In this document: one piece after another, positions 49,003 through 57,331 of the stretch
Layout of the letters: each line of letters begins with the position of its first letter
How positions within the stretch are numbered: position 1 is the stretch's first letter
Assembly (NCBI RefSeq): GCF_000428945.1
Contig: NZ_KE386821.1
Coordinates: 183,330-247,329 of the forward strand
DNA from: Hamadaea tsunoensis DSM 44101
Lineage (GTDB): Bacteria > Actinomycetota > Actinomycetes > Mycobacteriales > Micromonosporaceae
Reading direction: 5' to 3'
Length of the DNA: 64,000 nucleotides
Position numbers and translations under genes: made by a program
The notes under the pieces: model-generated
Seen by the model: the letters and a program-made list of their open reading frames with translations, nothing else
Told to the model about the DNA's origin: nothing
The model's database searches: none

Positions 49003-49382
49003 TCCCCGTCCTCGCCGTCGGCGCCGTCGGGCACGCCATCGCGGCCAAGCTCACCGCCGAGTCCTACGACGTCGCGGTGATCCTGACCGACGCCGTGACC
49101 GCCGACGTCGAGCAGCTCGCGTGGCGCTGCCTCAGCGCGGGAACCCCGGTCCTCATCACTGTGCTGACGGGCGCCCGCCTCACCGTGGGGCCGCTGCATT
49201 TGCCGGACGGTCCGGGCGTGCCGTCGACGGGGTCGGGCGCGGGCGCGCCGGCCGGCGTACTGACGCAGCACATCGAGCTGGCCGCGGAGGTCACCCGCTG
49301 GTATCTGCGGCACGCCCACACCGAAGCGCTGAGCGTGGACCTGGTCGGCGTCGGTCTCCGGCGTTCGAGCGGGGAGCCGTGA
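48999..49382 (+). CDS. Small Rossmann/E1-like fragment protein, RiPP cluster
   Basis: 127 aa from ATG 48999. LAVGAVGHAIAAKLTAE resembles a nucleotide-binding start, and VAVILTDAVTADVEQLAWRC with TPVLITVLTGARLTVGPLHL resembles the last strands of the E1-like TOMM partner. The usual CxxC after GPLxxP is replaced by a Gly/Ser-rich stretch. It looks like a detached piece of an Ocin-ThiF protein kept as its own gene. Overlaps on both sides (4 nt and 1 nt) argue that it is translated. Confidence 0.65.
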   Translation: MIPVLAVGAVGHAIAAKLTAESYDVAVILTDAVTADVEQLAWRCLSAGTPVLITVLTGARLTVGPLHLPDGPGVPSTGSGAGAPAGVLTQHIELAAEVTRWYLRHAHTEALSVDLVGVGLRRSSGEP

Positions 49383-50809
49383 TGCCCCGGCTGACCGGTG
49401 CCACCACCGCCGACTCGCTGGCGGAGGCCGCCCGCACGGATCCGCATCTCGGCGTACCGGCGCGTCCGGCGCTGCGGCCCGGGATGCACTGGGAGTTCGG
49501 CGAACGTGCGGTCACCGTCGACACCGGTACGCGCCAGCTGCAACTGAGCGGACCGCGGATCTCGGCGGCGCTCGCCGCGCTCACGGCCCGCCTCGACGGG
49601 ACGAGCGACCACGATCTTCTGGCGACCCTGTGCGGGCTCGCTCCGTCGGCCGTCGAGAAGCTGCTGGGAGTGCTCGCCGTGCACGGGCTCCTCCAGGAGG
49701 GGCCGTCCGTCCCCGATCCGCGTACGGACGGGGGGTCGTGGCTGTATCTCAGCCGGGGGGTCGCGGCGACCGGCGTACACGCCGATGCGTCGGGTGCGCT
49801 GGACGTGCTGGAAAGTACGCCGGTCTGGGGTGTCGACAGTGATCTGCTGACGGCGGCCCGCACCGTGGCCGACGCGGCCTGGGTGATCGTCGGCGGCACA
49901 CCCGACCGCGCCGTGTGGCGGGACCATCTGCGGGCGGGCCGGACCGTCGTTCCCGTCGTGCGGGCGGCGGACGCTGTCACGATCGGACCGGTGCTGGAGC
50001 CCGGCAACCGGCGGCCCTGCCTGTCGTGTGTCGCCGAGGCGCTGCCGGCCGACGACGACGGCGGCACGGCATCGGCCCTGGCGGACGTCCTGGTGGCGAT
50101 GGAGGTCGCGCAGACCGTCGGCCGCTTCGGGCGTACGCTCACGAACGTCACGGCCGTCCGGCACGACCTGCGCGCGTGGCGCACGGACCTTGTCCCGGTG
50201 GCCTGCCGCGGCCATGGTTCCACTGTGGACCAGGTCATCCGCGACTACGAGGCGGCGGCCGGGCTGCCCGCCCGCCGGTGGCTCGACCCGGCCCTGCACC
50301 GTGGCCACTACCGGCCCGGCGCGCTGGCCGCGCAGACCGCCTTCCCGCGCGCGCCCGGGCCCGGCCGGCCCGCGCTCGATCCGATCGGCGCGGCGCTGCG
50401 CCGGGCGGTCGGCCTGCGTGCCACGGCACCGCCCGACCGTTACGCGCCGTCCGCAGGCAACCTGGGCATCATCATCGGGTACGCCGCCGACGCGAACGGG
50501 ATCCACCAGTACGACCCGTACGCGCACGAGTGGGTGACGCTGGAGAAGACCGGCCCGCCGATCGATGACACGGTGGTCGACGGGACGGCGATCGTGCTGG
50601 CCGCCGACATCGGGCGGTCGCTGCCGAAGTACGGGCTGAAGGCCTACCGGCTGGCGTGGCTGGAGGCGGGCGCGGCCATGGGCCAGCTCGCGATCGCCGC
50701 GACGGCACAAGGCCTGCGGATGGCGGCCCTGACCGAGTGGCCCGACGCCGGCTGGGAAGAGCGGCTGGGACCGGGGTTCCTCGTGTGCGCGATGGCGGTC
50801 GTGTCATGA
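49382..50809 (+). CDS. Fusion: E1-like/leader-binding domain plus SagB dehydrogenase
   Basis: 475 aa from ATG 49382. The N-terminal half (about residues 1-230) has LRPGMHWEFGERAVTVDTG (recognition-element-like), VLAVHGLLQEGP, and TIGPVLEPGNRRPCLSC, the typical E1-like end with one CxxC. The C-terminal half (about 330-475) is a nitroreductase: RYAPSAGNLGIIIGYA, QYDPYAHEWVTL, and KAYRLAWLEAGAAMGQLAIA. Substrate recognition and oxidation seem joined in one chain. It is the second unusual SagB fusion in the operon. Confidence 0.85.
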   Translation: MPRLTGATTADSLAEAARTDPHLGVPARPALRPGMHWEFGERAVTVDTGTRQLQLSGPRISAALAALTARLDGTSDHDLLATLCGLAPSAVEKLLGVLAVHGLLQEGPSVPDPRTDGGSWLYLSRGVAATGVHADASGALDVLESTPVWGVDSDLLTAARTVADAAWVIVGGTPDRAVWRDHLRAGRTVVPVVRAADAVTIGPVLEPGNRRPCLSCVAEALPADDDGGTASALADVLVAMEVAQTVGRFGRTLTNVTAVRHDLRAWRTDLVPVACRGHGSTVDQVIRDYEAAAGLPARRWLDPALHRGHYRPGALAAQTAFPRAPGPGRPALDPIGAALRRAVGLRATAPPDRYAPSAGNLGIIIGYAADANGIHQYDPYAHEWVTLEKTGPPIDDTVVDGTAIVLAADIGRSLPKYGLKAYRLAWLEAGAAMGQLAIAATAQGLRMAALTEWPDAGWEERLGPGFLVCAMAVVS

Positions 50810-51342
50810 CGACGCAGGCCGCACTTCCCCTTGACGTCCTGGCATACGTGCGGTCGGCCCGGTCGTCGTGGCCCGCGCCGGTCTCCTTGCCGTGGGTGGT
50901 GGATCCCGAGGTACTGGAATCGCGGCGCTCACGGCGGTCGTGGTCCGGCCCGCTCGCCCCGGTGTCGGTCGCCGCCGCGCTCGAAGCCGCCCGGCTGCTC
51001 GACGCGGCGTTGTGGCCCGGCGAGGAACCGCTCGGCGCCACCGTCGTCACCCCCGACGAGGGCATGCTCATGCAGGTCGACCTGGCCGCGGCACCCGCGC
51101 TCGTGCTGTGGCACGGGGACGTCGAGGCGGCCATCGCCGCTCACGGCGGCGCCGGATACCGGCTCCTGCTGACCCGGGGCGGCGCCGCGGCCGCCACGTT
51201 CCTTCTGCACATCCAGCAGCACGGTGGAGTCGGCTGTCTCACCGACGGTCTCCTGCCACCGCTGCGCGACGACGTCCCGCCCGCCGGCCGCCTCGCCCTC
51301 ATCGGCGCCGCGTTCGGCGTACCCGCCGAGGAGGAAGATTGA
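50806..51342 (+). CDS. Short nitroreductase/SagB-like protein
   Basis: 178 aa from ATG 50806. SRRSRRSWSGPLAPVSVAAA matches the R-x-S entry of SagB domains and GGAGYRLLLTRGGAAAATFL matches the helix that normally contains the FMN-proximal residues, followed by GVGCLTDGLLPP. It is shorter than a full SagB domain, with no obvious N-terminal part. It could form a heterodimer with one of the other nitroreductases, whose dimer interface is shared in this fold. Confidence 0.7.
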   Translation: MTTQAALPLDVLAYVRSARSSWPAPVSLPWVVDPEVLESRRSRRSWSGPLAPVSVAAALEAARLLDAALWPGEEPLGATVVTPDEGMLMQVDLAAAPALVLWHGDVEAAIAAHGGAGYRLLLTRGGAAAATFLLHIQQHGGVGCLTDGLLPPLRDDVPPAGRLALIGAAFGVPAEEED

Positions 51343-52760
51343 GCCGCCGCGTACGCCTGCGCCCCGGAGTGCACGCCGCGCCTGTTCCGGGCGGGCTGAG
51401 CATCGCCGGGCTGGGCCGCACGACCGTGGTCGCCGCCGACCCCGCCGAGTGGGACGCGCTGTTCCCGCGCCTGCACGCCGGATCGCCGGTCGGCCCGTCG
51501 ACCCTTGTGGACCGGCTGGAAGAACTGGGCCTGCTGCTCGATCCCGGCGACCGCCCGGCCGAGGCCGACCGCTTCCCCCGCGTACTCAGCTACCTGGAGG
51601 CGCACGCCGTCTCGCCCTACGACTCCTTCCGGCGGCTGCGCTCGGCGGTCGCGTACTTCCCGGGCGGCGACGGGCTCGTGCTGGACGCGGTACGCCGAAC
51701 CCTGGAACAGGCCGGCGTCGGCCGCCTGGTGGCCACGGATCCCCGGCCGGACGCGTCCATCGTGATCACCGTGGACACGTCGGAGCCACCGGACGCGCCG
51801 TGGATCGGCATCTGGCTCGCGGGCGAGCACGCCCTCGTCGGCGCGACGCTGCCGGATGCGCTGCGCCGCATCCGATTCGAGGTCGACCGGGCACCGGTGT
51901 CGCCCGTGGTCGCCACGCTCGCCGGCAATCTCGCCGGACTGGCCGCCCTGCGGGTGATCGCCGGACTGGACGACCCCGCGGCGCGTCGCGACGTCCAGCT
52001 CATCCGGACCGACGGGCTGAAGGTCACGGCGCATCCGACCGCCGCAGTCGCCGCCGAATGGGCCGAGCTGCCGGCGGACTTCGCGGTCGACGCCTTCGTC
52101 CCGCTGTATCCCGGGGCGGTTCCGCCGGTCCCGATCGCCTGCGACCCGGTGACCGGCGCGCTTCCCGCACCCATGCTGGTTCCCGCCGACGGCTCGACCG
52201 CGGCCGTGGCGAGCTGTGGCGTGGCGTACGGCGCCGGTCCCGATCCGGCCGCTGCGCTGCGGCGGGCGTTCGTCGCCGCCGCGCGTACGCTGGTTCCGTT
52301 GCCGGACAACGATTCCGTCGCCGCGGCCGGAACGTCGCCGGCGGAGTTCTGGCGCGACGCGGTCCTGCGGTGCATCGCGCGCTGGGAGGAGTCCGGCCGC
52401 CTGGACCGTCTCGCGGCGATCACCGGCCTGCACCCGCGTACGCCGGTGCCGGAGGCGGAGGTCGTCACCTATCGCGTCGCCGGCGGCCGCGACGTGTTCG
52501 CCACGACCGTCCGGATCGGCGGCCGGCTGGCGGCACTGGACTGCTCCCTGGACGCGCAGTCGAGTGTGGACGGTGCCACGGCCCATGCCCTCCTGGCCCC
52601 GGGCGTCGCCGTCGACTATGCCGTACCCCGCGATCCCGGCGAATTCGACGCCCGTGCGCTGCTCGGCGACGACGTGACCGGCCGATGGTGGCGGGGCGAA
52701 CCGCTCCTCGACGACGACGTCCTCACCGGCGTCGTCGCGTTCCGGAAGGACCTGCCGTGA
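51339..52760 (+). CDS. Second TOMM leader-binding/Ocin-ThiF-like protein (TTG start)
   Basis: 473 aa. The likely start is TTG 51339, which overlaps the previous stop by 4 nt; no ATG or GTG lies near. It begins SRRVRLRPGVHAAPVPGG, again like a recognition-element start, with PSTLVDRLEELGLLLDPG. A Rossmann-like stretch (IVITVDTSEPPDAPWIGIWL) and VVATLAGNLAGLAALRVIAG follow. The C-terminal part has VASCGVAYGAGPDPAAALRR, similar to the end of the protein at 42982. No catalytic residues were recognised. It is likely a second precursor-binding partner. Confidence 0.7.
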   Translation: MSRRVRLRPGVHAAPVPGGLSIAGLGRTTVVAADPAEWDALFPRLHAGSPVGPSTLVDRLEELGLLLDPGDRPAEADRFPRVLSYLEAHAVSPYDSFRRLRSAVAYFPGGDGLVLDAVRRTLEQAGVGRLVATDPRPDASIVITVDTSEPPDAPWIGIWLAGEHALVGATLPDALRRIRFEVDRAPVSPVVATLAGNLAGLAALRVIAGLDDPAARRDVQLIRTDGLKVTAHPTAAVAAEWAELPADFAVDAFVPLYPGAVPPVPIACDPVTGALPAPMLVPADGSTAAVASCGVAYGAGPDPAAALRRAFVAAARTLVPLPDNDSVAAAGTSPAEFWRDAVLRCIARWEESGRLDRLAAITGLHPRTPVPEAEVVTYRVAGGRDVFATTVRIGGRLAALDCSLDAQSSVDGATAHALLAPGVAVDYAVPRDPGEFDARALLGDDVTGRWWRGEPLLDDDVLTGVVAFRKDLP

Positions 52761-54211
52761 CCGCGTTCGACCTCGAAGCCTTCGCCCGCCTCCAGGCCCG
52801 GCCGAGCGAGATCTTCCGCCGGCCCGTGCGGCCGCTGCCGCCCCCGCCGCCGATCCGCTACTCGGCCGCGCCGTGCGTACCGCTGCCGATCGGCCGCCCG
52901 CGTACGCTGGCCGCGGTGCGCTACCCCCGCGCGCGCCCGGCCGCGCCGACCGGGCTGGACGGATTGGCGGACCTTCTCACGTCGGCCTTGGGGTTCCAGC
53001 GATACGAGCCGGCCAACAACTACAACGCACATCGGGCGTACCCCTCGGCGCAGAGCCTGTTCCCGGTCGAAGCCTTCGTGGTACGCGGACCGCGGGCCTG
53101 GCACTACGACGCGGCCCGCCACGCGCTACGGCCGGTGGGGGAGACGGCGGACGGCGACCCGGCCGGAGCCGGCGCGATGATCGCAGTCCTCGGCCGGCCG
53201 GGGCAGCTGCCGGACTACTACCGGGAGCTGCGCTGGGCGCTGACGCTGTGCGAAGCCGGTCACGCGGTCCAGGCCACCGCGGCCGTCGCCCAGGCTCTGG
53301 GGTACGCCGCCGGGGTGCACACCGACTTCGACGACGCCGCGCTGCTTAGCGCGATCGGGGCCGGACCCGCGGACGGATGGCTGCCGGCGGCCCTCATCGG
53401 CCCCCTGTCCACCCCGCCGGCCGACTCCTCGACACGCATCGGCTCGGCCCCGTCCGGCGGTGTCCCGCTGCCGGACGACACCGTGCTCGCCGAGGACCCC
53501 GTCCTGCACGCCGACCGCCTCGCCTGGCCCGCCTCTCACTCGCTCGGCAGCGACGATCCCGGATCCGATCCCCGTCCCAAGGCTGGATCCGACGCCGCGT
53601 CCGAGATGGGCGACGAGACGGGGGCGAGTTGGGACCACGTCCTGTTCACCCGATCGGCCGGGCACAGCCGCGGCGGCTTCACGGCCTCGCCCGCAACACT
53701 GCCCCGGCAGGCGCTGACCTCCGCGCTGGCCGCCTGCCGCCACGCGGCCCGTCAGGACTGGAGCGGCCTGGGCGTACGCCTGTGCCTGGCCGTCGAGCGC
53801 GTCGAGGCCCTCGCCGACGGCCTGTACGCCTGGTCCCCCGAGGCCGGTGACCTGACCCTGCTCGCGCCCGGCGCCCACCTCGGCGCGGTGCAGTCGGCGT
53901 ACCTCTATCCGTCGACGGTCATGCGGGTCGACACGTGCAACGTCGCGATCATGTTCCTCGCCGACTACCCGTCCCTCATCGGGTCGCACGGTGCGCGCGG
54001 GCTGCGGTTGAGCCAGCTCGCCGTCGGGGCGCTCGCGCAGGCGGCCGGCCTGGCCATGGCGGCGCACGGCGCGTTTCTGCGTCCGGCCCGCAGCTTCGAC
54101 CCCGATCGGCTGGGTGAGCTGGCCGACGCCAAGGACGGCGAGACGGTGGCCTATCTCGCGTTGTGCGGTCAGGCCAGGCTGGACGATCTCCTGCTCGACC
54201 TGCGGGTCTGA
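52757..54211 (+). CDS. Tandem nitroreductase/SagB-like dehydrogenase, last RiPP gene
   Basis: 484 aa from GTG 52757. The first half has RYEPANNYNAHRAYPSAQSL and FPVEAFVVRG followed by WHYDAARHALRPV, a SagB-type FMN loop. After a Pro/Ser-rich linker (about residues 215-290) the second half repeats the pattern with SAGHSRGGFTASPATLPRQA, LYAWSPEAGDLTLLAPGAH and HGARGLRLSQLAVGALAQAA. Double nitroreductase proteins occur in TOMM clusters, where one half may be structural. It closes the operon and is followed by a strong hairpin. Confidence 0.82.
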   Translation: MTAFDLEAFARLQARPSEIFRRPVRPLPPPPPIRYSAAPCVPLPIGRPRTLAAVRYPRARPAAPTGLDGLADLLTSALGFQRYEPANNYNAHRAYPSAQSLFPVEAFVVRGPRAWHYDAARHALRPVGETADGDPAGAGAMIAVLGRPGQLPDYYRELRWALTLCEAGHAVQATAAVAQALGYAAGVHTDFDDAALLSAIGAGPADGWLPAALIGPLSTPPADSSTRIGSAPSGGVPLPDDTVLAEDPVLHADRLAWPASHSLGSDDPGSDPRPKAGSDAASEMGDETGASWDHVLFTRSAGHSRGGFTASPATLPRQALTSALAACRHAARQDWSGLGVRLCLAVERVEALADGLYAWSPEAGDLTLLAPGAHLGAVQSAYLYPSTVMRVDTCNVAIMFLADYPSLIGSHGARGLRLSQLAVGALAQAAGLAMAAHGAFLRPARSFDPDRLGELADAKDGETVAYLALCGQARLDDLLLDLRV

Positions 54212-54300
54212 TCGCTCCGTAGTCTGACTCGCGAGCTGGCGGACCGTCCTGACGAACGGCACCCTGGATCTTGACCGGCCGCCGCTCTCCGGACATCGGC

Positions 54301-54328
54301 GCGGCCGCCCGCATCGGCAGGCGGCCGC
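54301..54328. terminator. Bidirectional terminator after the RiPP operon
   Basis: Perfect 9-bp arms GCGGCCGCC (54301-54309) and GGCGGCCGC (54320-54328) around a 10-nt loop, between the convergent RiPP operon and the secreted-protein gene. Confidence 0.7.
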
Positions 54329-54361
54329 TGAGCGATCCGGGTCGTTCTCCCGGCCGGCCGG

Positions 54362-54817
54362 CTACGAGGTGAACGGGTTGTCCCGGTACTCCTCTTCGCA
54401 CTTGAGCGTGGCACCGAGGTCGACGCAGACCTGCAGACCGGCCTTCATGATGTCGCCGCTGGTGTTCAGCTCCTTGTTGTCGTACGGGCCCCATGCGTCG
54501 CTCTCACAGGTGCCGTCGTCCTCGTGCCAAGCGCCGTTGGCCCACGAGCCGTTGCGGAGCAGGGCCCGCGCCCGGCCGATGACGCGGAAGCCGTCGCCGG
54601 GGCAGGTGTCGTTGATGACCCAGTTGTTGTAGGTCACCGACCGCGCCGCGGTGAAGTTGAGGTCCGCGTACGTCGAGCCGCCCGAGTCGCCGCCGGACGG
54701 GTACGTCTGCACGTGAACGTAGATGTGCCCGTCCTCGGCCATCGCGGGGATCGGGGCGGCGATCAGCATCGCGGCCGAAACGACCGCGACGCCGAAGGTC
54801 TTGAAGGGAATGCGCAT
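54362..54817 (-). CDS. Small secreted protein, unknown function
   Basis: 151 aa from ATG 54817 with GAGGAG 7 nt upstream. A Sec signal covers residues 1-28 (MRIPFKTFGVAVVSAAMLI, cleavage at AMA-ED). The mature part of about 122 residues has four Cys (NDTCPG, DGTCES, LQVCVD, LKCEEE), probably two disulfides, and an N-terminal beta-rich region (HIYVHVQTYPSGG). No family was recognised. It converges on the end of the RiPP operon but has its own promoter region. Confidence 0.78.
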   Translation of the reverse strand: MRIPFKTFGVAVVSAAMLIAAPIPAMAEDGHIYVHVQTYPSGGDSGGSTYADLNFTAARSVTYNNWVINDTCPGDGFRVIGRARALLRNGSWANGAWHEDDGTCESDAWGPYDNKELNTSGDIMKAGLQVCVDLGATLKCEEEYRDNPFTS

Positions 54818-54947
54818 GTCAGAGCTCCTCTTCGCTGGCGGTGTGACGTTGCCTGCACGGAGGCTGATCCAAACATCGCTCAATACAGATGGGATACATA
54901 TTTCGTCTACGGCGGCATGCGTAGACGTCCCTGGTCCCGTCTGGTGT

Positions 54948-55829
54948 TCAGGGCCGGGCGGCGGCGTACAGGATGTCGCGTACGCCGGGCAGTGACTCCT
55001 GGTCCTCTCGCCAGACCAGCCGCAGGCTGAGGTTGGGGAGGGGGAGGGCGAGCTGGACCAGGGCGCCGGAGCGGAGGCTGTCGGCGACGGCGAACCGGGG
55101 CAGCAGCGAGATTCCGAGTCCGTGCTCGGCCCACGCGCGCATCACCGGTACGCCGCCGACCTTGACCCGTTGGGGTCCGGCGCCGAGGATCTTGTTCCCG
55201 GCCAGCCAGAACGAGCACTCCGGCACGTTGACCAGGAGCCGCTCGTGCTGGAGGTCCTCGGGAGCCAGCGTGCCCCGGCCGGCGAGGGGATGGGTGGGCG
55301 CGGACACCAGCGCGAGGGGGACCGGGTCGAGGTCGATGAAGGCGAGCGGTTCGGCGGGGGCGGGGAAGCCGAGCCCGCCGATGTCGTCGCCGGAATCCAG
55401 CAGCAGGGCGGCTTCGAGCCGGCCCTCGATCACATCGGTCAGCAGGCCGTCGCGGGCGCGGTCGGAGTGGATCTCAAGGTCGATGTCGGGCCGGCGTTCG
55501 GCGAACCGGGCGAACACCTGGGGGACATGCGAACCGGCGAGGGTCTCCAGCGCGCCGAGCCGCAGCCGCCGCCGCTCGCCCCGGACGTCGCGGGTGGCCC
55601 GTTCGGCCTGGTCGAGCAGGGACCGGGCCCATCCTTGCAGCCGTTGGCCGGCCGGGGTGAGCCGCATGCCCTTGGGGCCGCGTACGAACAGGGCCACACC
55701 GAGGGCTTCCTCGAGGATGCGGATCTGCTGGGAGACCGACGAGGGGGCGAGGTCCAGCGCGACGGCGGCGTCGGTCACGGTTCGGTGCCGGACGACGGCC
55801 TCGAAGGTCCTGAGTTGGCGTAGCTCCAC
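54948..55829 (-). CDS. LysR-family transcriptional regulator
   Basis: 293 aa from ATG 55829. N-terminal helix-turn-helix MELRQLRTFEAVVRHRTVTD with ALDLAPSSVSQQIRILEEAL and LTPAGQRLQGWARSLLDQ. The effector domain begins RLRLGALETLAGSHVPQVF and includes LVSAPTHPLAGRG and WAEHGLGISLLPRFAV. It is divergent from the MFS exporter at 55961, with a 25-bp palindrome 19 bp from its own start, so control of the exporter and of itself is likely. Confidence 0.93.
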   Translation of the reverse strand: MELRQLRTFEAVVRHRTVTDAAVALDLAPSSVSQQIRILEEALGVALFVRGPKGMRLTPAGQRLQGWARSLLDQAERATRDVRGERRRLRLGALETLAGSHVPQVFARFAERRPDIDLEIHSDRARDGLLTDVIEGRLEAALLLDSGDDIGGLGFPAPAEPLAFIDLDPVPLALVSAPTHPLAGRGTLAPEDLQHERLLVNVPECSFWLAGNKILGAGPQRVKVGGVPVMRAWAEHGLGISLLPRFAVADSLRSGALVQLALPLPNLSLRLVWREDQESLPGVRDILYAAARP

Positions 55830-55847
55830 ACCGGGCGGAACAGCTCG

Positions 55848-55872
55848 GAGCGTTCGGGAATTCCGAATGCTC
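55848..55872. promoter_or_regulatory. LysR operator candidate
   Basis: Dyad with 10-bp arms GAGCGTTCGG (55848-55857) and CCGAATGCTC (55863-55872), 9 of 10 matched, around GAATT. It lies between the divergent LysR and MFS genes. Confidence 0.72.
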
Positions 55873-55960
55873 CGTGCGGCTGCGGCGGTGGAGCCGTCGG
55901 CCTGGGGAAACGCACAGTGGTGGCGTCCTTTCCACCGTCATCCCGGAGAGTCGCCCAGTC

Positions 55961-57331
55961 ATGACCGTCTTGAGTTCATCCGCGCCGCCGTCGGCGCTTC
56001 TCCGTACGCCGCGGGGGCGCTCCGGCGTCCTGGCGGGCATCTCGCTGGGCTACTTCATGGTGCTGCTGGACATGACGGTGCTGGCCGTCGCCGAGCCCGA
56101 TCTGGCGGCGTCGCTCGGCACCTCGATGGCCGGACTGCAGTGGGCGACCGTCGGCTACACCGTGGCGTTCGCCGCGCTTTTGCTGTCCTCGGGGGCGGCG
56201 GCGGACCGATTCGGCGCCGAGCGGCTCTTCCGGGGCGGGATCGCGGTCTTCACGCTGGCGTCCTTGCTCAGCGCGTTCGCCCCCGGGCTGTGGGCGCTCG
56301 TCCTGCTGCGCGCCCTGTCGGGGATCGCGGCGGCGGCGTGCGTACCCGCCTCGATGGCGATGATCGCCCAGCTCTACCCGGAACCGGCGGCCCGGGCGCG
56401 TGCGGTCTCGACCTGGGCCGCCGTCAGTGGTGCGGCCGTCGCGGCCGGTCCGATCGCGGGCGGCGCACTGGTCGGCGCGGCCGGATGGCGGTCGATCTTC
56501 CTCATCAACGTGCCCATCGGCCTCGCGGTCCTGGTGCTCACGCTGGGCCGGGCGGTGGCCTGCCCGCGCGGCGACCGCCGGATCGACTGGGCCGCCCAGT
56601 TGGCGGCCGCCGCGGTGCTGGCCCTCTTCACGGACACGCTCATCGCCGCCGGTTCGCGGGCGTGGGCTCACGCCGCGTGGTCGTCGGTGGGGCTGGTGGC
56701 GGCGGCGCTGGCATTCCGGTGGCGGGAACGCCGCAGCCCGGCGCCGGTCCTCAACCGGGTCCTGCTGCGGTCGGTCCGGGTACGCGCCGGCCTTCTGGCG
56801 GCCGCGGCGGTGAACTTCACGTTGACCGGGGGCCTGTTCGTGCTGCCGCTGCTGTTGCAGCAGGAGCGGCACCTGGATCCGCTGCGGGCCGGGCTGGCGT
56901 TCCTGCCGCTGACGGTTCCCTTCGCGGTCAATCCGCCGTTCACGGGCAGGATCGTGGCCCGGGTGGGTCCACGCCGTCCGATCCTGGCCGGCTTGGCCCT
57001 GCTGACCGCCGGAGGAGCGGTGCTGGCCGCAGTGGTCTTCGCCGGCGGCGGTTACCCGTGGCTCGCGGTGGGCCTCCTGCTGACCGGGTTCGGCGTCTCC
57101 TACGCGTTGCCGGCGCTCGTCGCGGCCCTGGTCGGCGTCGCTCCCGCGGGCACGGCCGGCGCGGTGGGCGGCCTGCTCAACGCCGTACGCCAAGTCGGCG
57201 CCACCCTCGGCGTCGCCGTGATGGGTGCCGCAGTGGCCGCGGGCACGGGATGGGCACTGCTGGTGTCGGCCGCGGTGTGCGGGGTCGCCTGGTCCGTCTT
57301 CGCTCTCGCGCGCCGTGAAGAGGCCGACTGA
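55961..57331 (+). CDS. MFS drug exporter, DHA2 (14-helix) type
   Basis: 456 aa from ATG 55961. Motif A-like GAAADRFGAERLFRGG follows helix 2, with SLGYFMVLLDMTVLAVAEPD at helix 1, typical of DHA2 proton/drug antiporters. Motif C is seen in GAAVAAGPIAGGALV near residue 155. Helices continue to residue about 450, consistent with 13-14 segments. Substrates are unknown. Its LysR neighbour probably controls it. Confidence 0.9.
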   Translation: MTVLSSSAPPSALLRTPRGRSGVLAGISLGYFMVLLDMTVLAVAEPDLAASLGTSMAGLQWATVGYTVAFAALLLSSGAAADRFGAERLFRGGIAVFTLASLLSAFAPGLWALVLLRALSGIAAAACVPASMAMIAQLYPEPAARARAVSTWAAVSGAAVAAGPIAGGALVGAAGWRSIFLINVPIGLAVLVLTLGRAVACPRGDRRIDWAAQLAAAAVLALFTDTLIAAGSRAWAHAAWSSVGLVAAALAFRWRERRSPAPVLNRVLLRSVRVRAGLLAAAAVNFTLTGGLFVLPLLLQQERHLDPLRAGLAFLPLTVPFAVNPPFTGRIVARVGPRRPILAGLALLTAGGAVLAAVVFAGGGYPWLAVGLLLTGFGVSYALPALVAALVGVAPAGTAGAVGGLLNAVRQVGATLGVAVMGAAVAAGTGWALLVSAAVCGVAWSVFALARREEAD

